From positions 1-16,788 of the forward strand of contig JABCPU010001079.1 in NCBI GenBank assembly GCA_016800925.1: a DNA stretch of 16,788 bases, in the 5' to 3' direction. This document shows, in pieces, positions 8,544 to 14,739 of this stretch. The notes under the pieces were generated by a model. That model had not been told where the DNA came from, searched no databases, and saw nothing but the letters and a program-made list of their open reading frames with translations. Positions within the stretch are counted from its first letter, which is position 1, and each line of letters opens with the position of its first letter. A program made the translations under genes and the position numbers. Source of the stretch: Suillus spraguei. Taxonomy: Eukaryota > Basidiomycota > Agaricomycetes > Boletales > Suillaceae.

Positions 8544-9330
8544 AGGTTCTTCATCGGGATTTCTTCAATTGACGCTGAAGTGGTTTGAAAATTTTTCGGG
8601 GGAACATAGAATTTGGATAGTTTTGGTATGTTTGTATCTCGTCCAGAAATTTCCTCTTCCGCTTTTCTTTTCCCATACTTCTGTTCTTCTACTGGCTGTT
8701 GCTCAATAGGTTCTGGTCCGATCTGATGCTCGAGCTCGGATTTGTTCTTGCGCTTTTCTGCGCAAGGAATCAGTGATACTGCTCGCGGCAGTTGTACATG
8801 GGGAGTGGGGTCTGTAGTATGCGGCATTCATACCTCAGGTTCGGAATCCTTTGGAACATTAGGAATAGGAGAGACGATGAGGGATCTCAGAAGTTGTGAA
8901 TGTTGCCATTTCTTGGGATGGCAGTGGATGGCCGGGGGCAGTCTGTTCTTCTTCCAATCGGTATCTACGTCAATTTCAATTTTGTCTGATTGCATCGTTT
9001 GAGGGAGGACAAGTGTTTCAGCAGCCCAGTCTATACTTGGGTTCATTGCTCGTAACCACGGAATTCCCAGAAGGATTTGATCTCTTCATCCTAGTTTAGT
9101 GATCTTAAATTTTCCATACATGGTTCGTTCATCAATTTTGACCACTAGGAGACAGTAGTGTGTGATCGGTCCTCCTTTGATATAGGTCCCATCAGCAGTT
9201 GTGACTTTGAAAGGCTTGTCAAGTTTTCTTCTAGTGATTTTGTGGAGTTTCACAAACTCTTCAGAGATGAAGGTTCCGGCTGGTGTCGACGGATTTTAGG
9301 CGTGTACACGAGTGAAGGGTAATGGGAACA
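8531..9330 (-). pseudogene. Aspartic protease and protease-RT spacer
   Basis: KSVDT at about 9290 is followed, in a shifted frame, by AGTFISEEFVKLHKI. This is the retropepsin active-site loop (D-S/T-G-A) with bases lost exactly at the triad, so the protease cannot be made intact. Further on come FKVTTADGTYIKGGPI and the flap-distal signature ILLGIPWLRAMNPSIDW (the ILG.PWL block). TGA at 9086-9088 and 8828-8830 again sit at Arg-like positions. From 8827 to 8531 lies a Lys/Glu-rich spacer with no known fold, ending in a frameshift near 8540 into the RT ORF. The protease would cleave the Gag-Pol polyprotein. Confidence 0.82.
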
Positions 9331-9415
9331 CAAAGTTCTTTTCTTTCACCTACAGCATGTACAAGTCTTTGTAATACATTGGGAGAAACATACGTCGAAT
9401 CCTTGTTTCTCCAGT

Positions 9416-9660
9416 TTAAAAATCCTGTATAATCTGCCTTACAGTTTCTTCATCTTCTTTGTCTTTAACCTCGGTTTGACGGAGTGGGGTTCTTTTCTTT
9501 CTTTCAGGACAGTTATGAATACGGTGTCCAGTCTTCTTGCATCCGAAGCATTGTCCCTTTTTCATACATTCGGATCTCTCCATATCGGAGATTCGATCTA
9601 CGACCATTGCGTTTTGAATCATGATTGGGTGTGTAATGTGCATTTCCATAGTTCTTCTTT
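9416..9660 (-). pseudogene. Gag nucleocapsid region with CCHC zinc knuckle
   Basis: Encodes DRISDMERSECMKKGQCFGC then KKTGHRIHNCPERKK, a CX2CX4HX4C knuckle (C-F-G-C, H, C) in a basic context. In retroelements this binds and packages genomic RNA. The frame differs from that of the capsid ORF at 9693-10253; a frameshift lies between about 9620 and 9700. It ends in TAA at 9416. Confidence 0.85.
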
Positions 9661-9692
9661 CTTCTGCTGCGGAGCATGATGTGCTCGTAACA

Positions 9693-10253
9693 CTAGAAGG
9701 CGGTGATGGGAGTTATCAATGGCAATGCATTGCAATACAACATTACGAACATCTCTGAGACATCTCCTGGCACAAAAAGCTTGGTTAGGATACCTAAGTT
9801 GAGGCCGTCTTGGAAGAGTTGAATCTTTGTGGCATCATCAGTGATATGGGCCTTGGCTGTAAGTGCCTCAAAGTCAGCGATATAGGTATGAAGATCGCCG
9901 CTTCCTTGTTTGAGGTCCCTGAGCTTTGTTAATGCGGTCCCTCTGGTATCCACTGGTTCGAAAGCTTCGTTGAAGCTTTTCATAAAATCCTTCAATGTCC
10001 TGTAACCAACCTTTTGTCCAGAGGAATCGGTTGACTGGGCGTGAGCAAGGAATTGTTCTTTCCAAGATTTGGTGTTCTTCTCAGTCATGAAGGATGTAAT
10101 GAAAATGATCTTCTGCTTGTCAGTGGTGTAGAGCTTTTCGTTGATGTCAAAGCATAGATTGCATGATTGGATGAATTCTAGAGAGTTGTTGCGATCTCCA
10201 TCAAAACCGGTTGGAAGACCGATTTTGTATTCAAATTCTTTGGTGGTCATCAT
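9693..10253 (-). CDS. Gag capsid-like ORF (186 codons, 3' end frameshifted)
   Basis: Opens MMTTKEFEYKIGLPTGFDGD and runs without a stop for 186 codons, the longest nearly intact piece of gag. The pattern FDGDRNNSLEFIQSC, TDKQKIIFITSFM, WKEQFLAHAQS, FMKSFNEAFEP and GSGDLHTYIADFEALTAKAH is that of the retrotransposon Gag (capsid) domain. Its tail (after MFVMLYCNALPL) departs from the knuckle frame, so a frameshift separates capsid from nucleocapsid. The start lies about 130 bp inside the 5' LTR; the leader between them holds the self-priming site. It would assemble the virus-like particle. Confidence 0.85.
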   Translation of the reverse strand: MMTTKEFEYKIGLPTGFDGDRNNSLEFIQSCNLCFDINEKLYTTDKQKIIFITSFMTEKNTKSWKEQFLAHAQSTDSSGQKVGYRTLKDFMKSFNEAFEPVDTRGTALTKLRDLKQGSGDLHTYIADFEALTAKAHITDDATKIQLFQDGLNLGILTKLFVPGDVSEMFVMLYCNALPLITPITAF

Positions 10254-10369
10254 GATGGTGATTCGTCTGGTGAGTTATACTTTCTCGGTGCCTACACGTG
10301 CTGTCTTGCTGTCCATTAGGGCTTTATCAGGGTTCAGGGTCGAGGACTGGGTAGTCGACGATCAGGTGG

Positions 10370-10380
10370 ACTTTAATCTT
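10370..10380 (-). promoter_or_regulatory. Primer-binding site, self-priming type
   Basis: On the sense strand the 5' LTR ends GTAACA, then one A, then AAGATTAAAGT. This 11-mer is exactly complementary to ACTTTAATCTT in the LTR (complement of 10642-10652), and complementarity stops at both ends after 11 nt. I find no match to a tRNA 3' end here. Tf1 of fission yeast and relatives prime reverse transcription with the first 11 nt of their own mRNA; the geometry here fits that. Confidence 0.75.
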
Positions 10381-10381
10381 T

Positions 10382-10853
10382 TGTTACGAACTGGGGTGGT
10401 GTCACCAGCGACAGTGAAAAGACACAGACGGTCTGCTGGGAAGTTCTACAATGTCCAGAAGAGGACAAGGTGAAAGTACAAGGAACGCGTTCCGAGTACT
10501 ATCAAGGGTTCGGCCTCAAAGACAAGTCTAAGAGGTTCTGCGAGAATAGAGACTAAGGCTAAGGAGTGCTTAGACTTAGAGACGATTCAAGACAACATAG
10601 GTTGGAGACCTAAGTGAAGGATGTTCCAGGTAAAACCCAGTAAGATTAAAGTAAAGTATACAATCATAATACAATGTGCTTAAATAGGTTACTATGTGCG
10701 CATGGACCAAGAGGGACGTGAGAACGTAAGTGCGTATCCAAAGAAGGAAAGCAACTAAAGTACAGATGCGTTGAGCGTATGAGTCAGAGTCATGTTACAT
10801 AATATACAAGAGAGATGAGACAAAAATGAATAGGGGTGCGTACGATTGTAACA
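10382..10853 (-). repeat. 5' LTR (472 bp)
   Basis: Direct copy of 430-899, starting TGTTACGAACTGGGG and ending GATTGTAACA, with GTTCC immediately outside. Many differences from the other LTR are CG in one copy against TG or CA in the other, and this copy keeps more CpG. Confidence 0.93.
10642..10686 (-). promoter_or_regulatory. LTR core promoter: TATA-like box and predicted transcript 5' end
   Basis: On the sense strand TATTTAAG (complement of 10679-10686) is followed 34 nt later by ACTTTAATCTT (10652 down to 10642), the predicted mRNA 5' end and self-primer. The same pair with the same spacing occurs in the 3' LTR (726-733 / 689-699) and in the solo LTR (4857-4864 / 4891-4901). Confidence 0.6.
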
Positions 10854-10858
10854 GTTCC
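10854..10858. repeat. Target-site duplication GTTCC (right copy)
   Basis: Matches 425-429 exactly and touches the outer end of the right LTR. Confidence 0.88.
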
Positions 10859-11218
10859 GTGACGCTGTCGTCTTTCGGAGGTGTGGGTGTAGATACACTA
10901 AATTTTCCTAAGTAGATGTGCACAGAAATTAAAAAAAACTTACTGTGGTAATTCCATTAGTGACAACAGATGTGCACAAATCCTTTTAGCATGGTGAGTA
11001 GGCCAACATGCAGGATTCGAAAGCAGATCGTCTGACAGAGTCATGATTGGTGTACTGGAGTGGGTGGAATTGTTTGGTATTGATGCTAGATTAAGTTGTT
11101 AGATTTAAAATCAAAATACAGATCTATCTCACCTGGTATCAGCTTGATAACCATCCAGATCATCGAAATCTGGATCTGAAGACATGTCCAGAAAATCTTG
11201 TACAGTGGGTGGTAGCAT
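10854..11218 (-). pseudogene. 5' part of the split minus-strand gene
   Basis: Candidate start ATG at 11218-11216 gives an acidic N terminus (MLPPTVQDFLDMSSDPDFDD). GT-AG introns are plausible at 11132-11086 (47 nt, CTAAC branch-like) and 10943-10898 (46 nt). The middle exon (11085-10944) carries the Thr/Ser-rich MTLSDDLLSNPACWPTHHAK and CAHLLSLMELP, joins in phase to the exon at 10897, and enters the proline-rich KDDSVTEP segment just where the retrotransposon begins; the rest is at 312-429. Exon 1 as drawn is one base out of phase with exon 2, so its donor or start is not settled. I do not recognise the protein. Its start lies about 65 bp from that of the divergent plus-strand gene. Confidence 0.45.
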
Positions 11219-12219
11219 AATGATACCTGGTAATATCCAGACTTGGTGAATTTCCTTTCTTGACTTCCTCATACTCATACCATCATGTCCCTCGAAAACA
11301 CAATCTCATCCGCCGGATACCTCAACTCCTCGACATCTCAATCAATTCACGATCATTATCACAGCCCTTTGATCTGAATATTGGGCCCAGTGACACATAC
11401 TATTTGTGTGACCCAATGGCAACTCAAGAACCTAGCATGAGTCATCATATTAATTACATTGATGTATTGAAGCTCGTATTCTCATATGAAATACACGGTG
11501 AGTCTCTGATGTATCTAGATTCACTACTCGGCCAAGATCCATTGGCACGCAAGGACTCTGACAACAGTCTGGTTGCGCAACTCAAACAGCAGCTCACCGA
11601 ATTACAGCATGCTGTTGCAAGTCTACAAGCCGATAGACTTCGACTTATCAATGAGAACGCTGGTCTCAATACGACCTGCCAGACTTTACAGTAAGTCAAT
11701 TTTTTTGAATGTATGTGCATATATGCACTCAAAAATTTACTACAGAAATGTTATTGTTAATATCCGAGCTTCCGCAAGCTCTGTGTCCTCGACATCATCA
11801 TCATATCACCCCCTTCTGACACCTCAAACACCATCGCCGATGAGAAGTCTTCCCTAGTGGACAGAATCATCCCCACGGAATCTGATCGAGAACTCAATCA
11901 AAAGAATTACCCCTCCGTCAAATCATGGACGAAGAAGGAATGGCAGGACCAGTCTCCCAAGACAACATCAGCGGTACCTGGAGCTTCCAGAAGCTCATCT
12001 CGAGGATCTGGGCGCATGGCACAAGGTGTTAATGTTGCGTGCACATACCTACAAGATGAGCAAGGTGTACCTGTCTCGGCTCAACACGCCAAGACAATTC
12101 AGAACCTCATGCTCTCAAGCTTCCGGCAACTTGACACCCAAGGCCTCGCCCCAGATTCTATTGGCCAAGCATCCCTGCAAGTCTTACACTGGCTGATTCA
12201 CATGCTATGCAAACATTGT

Positions 12220-12229
12220 TTTGAATTTT
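12220..12229. repeat. LINE target-site duplication TTTGAATTTT (right copy 13407-13416)
   Basis: Ten identical bases flank the LINE. The left copy merges into the poly(T), so its right limit is ambiguous by a few bases. The frame of the host exon (CFEF then CLCADNWK) is restored across it. Confidence 0.82.
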
Positions 12230-12247
12230 TTTTTTTTTTTTTTTTTT
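12226..12247 (-). other. LINE poly(A) tail (22 T on the plus strand)
   Basis: Uninterrupted T run marking the 3' end of the minus-strand LINE. Its outer bases overlap the target duplication. An intact run suggests a fairly young insertion. Confidence 0.88.
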
Positions 12248-13406
12248 GCTTCAGATTTAGTCCTTTGGGGTCGTAGACCCTATGTTGGACATTGTCTCAT
12301 CATTAGCTATCTTTCATCTTTTGAGGAGTTTGGATGCTCTTTTGTTTTATGGTGCAGACATGTACTCTGTCACCGAAGTGAGCAAGCACGAAAGGAAAGC
12401 TGCGGGAGGAAGACAGGTTAGTAGAGGAATTTGTTATAGGGTCGTATCTTTGTTGTCTTGACTGGTTCGTTCTTCGGTTTCGCTATGTGGTTCCTCTGTA
12501 GTCGTGTCTTCTGTGGTTCCCGTCAGTGACAGCTTCGTTGGAGTGTCGATCCTTTCATGGGAGAGTGTGTGGTTCGGGTTGGTATGTGCGGTTTGGGTAT
12601 GTTTCCCTGTGACATTTTTACTGTGGTGTGTTATGTTCTTTTACATATGTTAATTCTCACCGAATATTGGCTTGAATCTTCCAGTGCTATTGATGTATCG
12701 GATGAGGTGTGGGGTGATTTTGTCGGATGTTAGGATATGGGCTATTGACAGTGCGTCTCGACGTGTGGCGTTTGCGAAGATATGGTGTTCCTTTCGATAT
12801 TGGGGGCATTCAAAGATATAATGGTGAATCGTTTCGTTCGTGTTGGGGCATATTGGGCAGTGCGGGGTGTCGGACTTGTTGATTCGATGGAGGTGATGAT
12901 TTAGGGGATGTGTCGAGTCCGGAGCTGGATGTACATGCTGGCGTGTCGTTTGGGTAGTCCATTGATGAGTTTGAGATACTTGGCGGAGGGCATTGATGGG
13001 TCGATATCTCGAGTTCAGGTGTAGCGTGGTGATTTCGTCCATAGGGTTTTCCAGAGTTCTTCACTTTTATCTTCTGGGCGGCTCGTAGTGCAGGCGCATT
13101 GCATAGGAGTGGCTTATCTCGTAGATATTTGGGTAGCTGACGTTTTGGGCTGCTGTTTTCGGGATCTTCTGCAGCTTTCTTGGCTTCGTGGTCTGCTAAC
13201 TCGTTGCCTGGTATGTTCTCGTGTCCGGGTACCCAGCGGATGGTGAGGTCGAAGTCTCCTTGTTCGTCCCGTCGTTTCGATATCGATTTGATCATTTTGC
13301 TGAATTGTTCCGGAATGAAGTTGCTGCTGTCCTTGTTTGCTTTGGTTCCGCATACTATGGCCGCTTGATTGTCGATTAGGATTGATGCTGGGTATGTCAC
13401 ATTTCG
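12230..13406 (-). mobile_element. 5'-truncated Tad1-like LINE
   Basis: A minus-strand non-LTR retrotransposon fragment of about 1.2 kb: the end of ORF2 (12650-13406), a 3' UTR (about 12248-12649, no gene seen) and a poly(A) tail, seen as 22 T at 12226-12247. It is flanked by TTTGAATTTT at 12220-12229 and 13407-13416. Removing it and one repeat restores an in-frame exon of the host gene. Truncation at the 5' end inside RNase H is typical of incomplete target-primed reverse transcription. Confidence 0.9.
12650..13406 (-). pseudogene. LINE ORF2 C-terminal end: RNase H and zinc-knuckle tail
   Basis: Begins abruptly at the truncation with NVTYPASILIDNQAAIVCGT (RNase H Asp region), then FDLTIRWVPGHENIPGNELA and DHEAKKAAED, the conserved His and Asp near the end of LINE RNase H domains. 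A frameshift near 13035 leads to the C-terminal frame with PLNHHLHRINKSDTPHCPIC and NETIHHYIFECPQY, a CX2CX7HX4C cysteine-histidine tail found in fungal Tad1/I-like LINEs, and a stop at 12650. Endonuclease and RT are missing. It lies wholly inside an exon of the plus-strand gene. Confidence 0.85.
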
Positions 13407-14477
13407 TTTGAATTTTGTTTATGTGCTGACAACTGGAAGGTCATGAAACTCATGACTAACAATTACTCGCAGTGGTTCAACTACCATGTGAAGAAAAGAA
13501 CCGGCAAGTGCATCAAGGCTGAGCATGGAGAGAGTAGTCCAGATCTCTCAGAAGACGCCTTACCCTCAGTTCAGAAGTGTGGGGGTATATCTGATCAAGA
13601 TCTCGAAGCTGAACATCCAAAGAAGCGAGCATGAACCGATCAGCCTGAGCCTATCACCGAGAACGACAAAGCGGTAAGTTTTTTTCAGTACTTTTTTCAA
13701 TACTTGATGCTCGCTAATCGACCTATCTACAGATACCTGATATACCACAACACCCCTCACCCGAGCGTGAACCAACACCACCACCACACACCGACAAAGG
13801 CAAAGATAAAGAAGTAACTACCATTGAGGTGAGTTGAATTTACACACTCAATCCAGACACTGACTTGACTTGATTAAAATTACTAGATCAAAAACCCGCT
13901 GTGAGTTCTTCTGATCCATCTGACATTAATCTGATTTATCTATTTATGTAGGTCTAATGTTGTATTGAAACCTAGGCCCAAGCCAGTCAACCAGATGTCC
14001 CCTTCTATTTCCATCAACTCTCCAACTGCTTCGACTTCTGGAACCAACTCAATTCTTGCACCGCCATCACACGAGTCTACACTTACTTCAACTATACCAA
14101 ATACACCTTCGAGTACCGACGCAGCTTCACTAGCTGTAAAGGCTGAACTCATCAACCAACCCAGCACCACGATCGAGATGAAAGCGCGCCCTAATACGAT
14201 CAAGAAGCGCCAACCAAGCACGAAGCCTATGCGTGTGAGCTCCAAGATCATGGCACAGTGAGTTCTATCTATTATTATCATAGCAAGTAAGGTTAATGCT
14301 ATCATTAAATTATTCTAGGAATCTTTGTGCCGTCGAATGGCAATCGAACGGCCATCAAAAAGAACCAGCGAGCATATTTGCAACCTACTGGAATGGCCTA
14401 TCGAGCACTGACAAAGAGGTACATCATTTTAATATTGATATCATTTATCTACTGACAACTACTCTTATAGGTATACA

Positions 14478-14665
14478 TAGTGCTGCCGTGGTCCAGTTCC
14501 GAACCGTGGTTCGAACCTGACCATTGGTCAGGTTCGTCCTTGGTTCGGTCCATGGTCCAGCATTTTGCACGGACTGAACCGGAATGAGGTTCATGGTCCG
14601 CTAACTCCTGTGTGGTTCATCTATAGGTTCGGACCTTCCCGAACCGTTCCGAACCCCGAACCGAA
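14478..14665. repeat. hAT subterminal repeats (GGTTC / GAACC motifs)
   Basis: At least a dozen copies of GGTTC, GGTCC or their complements (for example GTTCCGAACC, GGTTCGAACC, GGTCAGGTTCG, GGTTCGGTCC) in both orientations within 190 bp. Short clustered subterminal motifs are transposase-binding sites in known hAT elements. The mixed orientation could form hairpins. Confidence 0.7.
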
Positions 14666-14739
14666 TCTTCTTTGCAACGCCTTCAAGGCTCAATCACACG
14701 CTTCTCATCATTTTGACTTCTCGATTCTCAAGATTCGCC

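Larger units (their letters stand above)
430..10853 (-). mobile_element. Ty3/Gypsy chromovirus with nested insertions, minus orientation
   Basis: A 10,424-bp element bounded by direct LTRs with TGTTAC/GTAACA ends and flanked by GTTCC duplications. Reading the minus strand gives: gag (9693-10253), nucleocapsid knuckle (9416-9660), protease (about 8830-9330), RT (7346-8543), RNase H (6844-7345), integrase (4060-5925), chromodomain (3901-4059), an extra zinc-knuckle ORF (932 to about 3860), polypurine tract (900-910) and 3' LTR. Removing the three nested pieces leaves roughly 7.6 kb. Integrase followed by a chromodomain, plus apparent self-priming, places it with chromoviruses of the Tf1/sushi type. 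It is dead: at least 13 in-frame TGAs, several frameshifts and a lost catalytic Asp. It sits inside an exon of the gene split between 11218-10854 and 429-312. Confidence 0.9.
11285..14477 (+). pseudogene. Multi-exon basidiomycete gene of unknown function, broken by a LINE and a hAT
   Basis: Possible start at 11285. A leucine-rich coiled coil (LVAQLKQQLTELQHAVASLQ) ends at a 55-nt intron (11691-11745). The next exon carries NYPSVKSWTKKEWQD, GRMAQGVNVACTYLQDEQG and, across the LINE, KHCFEF/CLCADNWKVMKLM and NNYSQWFNYHVKK. Further GT-AG introns lie at 13674-13732, 13829-13886, 13901-13951, 14258-14318 and 14419-14470, all in phase, joining Ser/Thr/Pro-rich exons to a C-terminal block NLCAVEWQSNGHQKEP ... 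IFATYWNGLSSTDKE, then VY, where the hAT starts. This tripartite layout recalls an uncharacterised family common in mushroom genomes; no function is known to me. Frames in 11375-11860 do not join cleanly and a TGA at 13632-13634 is present, so it is a pseudogene even without the insertions. Confidence 0.6.

Noticed and set aside
7401..8588. Several plus-strand ORFs of 60-127 codons over the RT region
   Set aside because: They are antisense shadows of the minus-strand RT, whose motifs (DIRSGYNN, YMDD) are unmistakable.
10340..10381. tRNA-type primer-binding site next to the 5' LTR
   Set aside because: No TGG-starting stretch resembling a tRNA 3' complement lies at the LTR edge; the 11-nt self-complement explains the site better.
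10141..10473. Plus-strand ORF over the gag start and the 5' LTR
   Set aside because: Antisense to gag and crosses into the LTR; no similarity to a known family.
4685..10853. 4685-5160 as the 3' LTR partner of 10382-10853, making a 6.2-kb element
   Set aside because: It is in inverse orientation, has its own GGCGA duplication, and lies inside the integrase; the GTTCC duplication pairs 430-899 with 10382-10853.
12248..12649. A separate gene in the stretch between the poly(T) and the LINE stop
   Set aside because: No convincing frame; position and composition fit the LINE 3' UTR.
14478..14665. A complete small MITE on its own
   Set aside because: No inverted copy of TAGTGCTGCCGTGGTCC is seen near 14665, and a hAT transposase follows; it is better read as the left end of one larger element.
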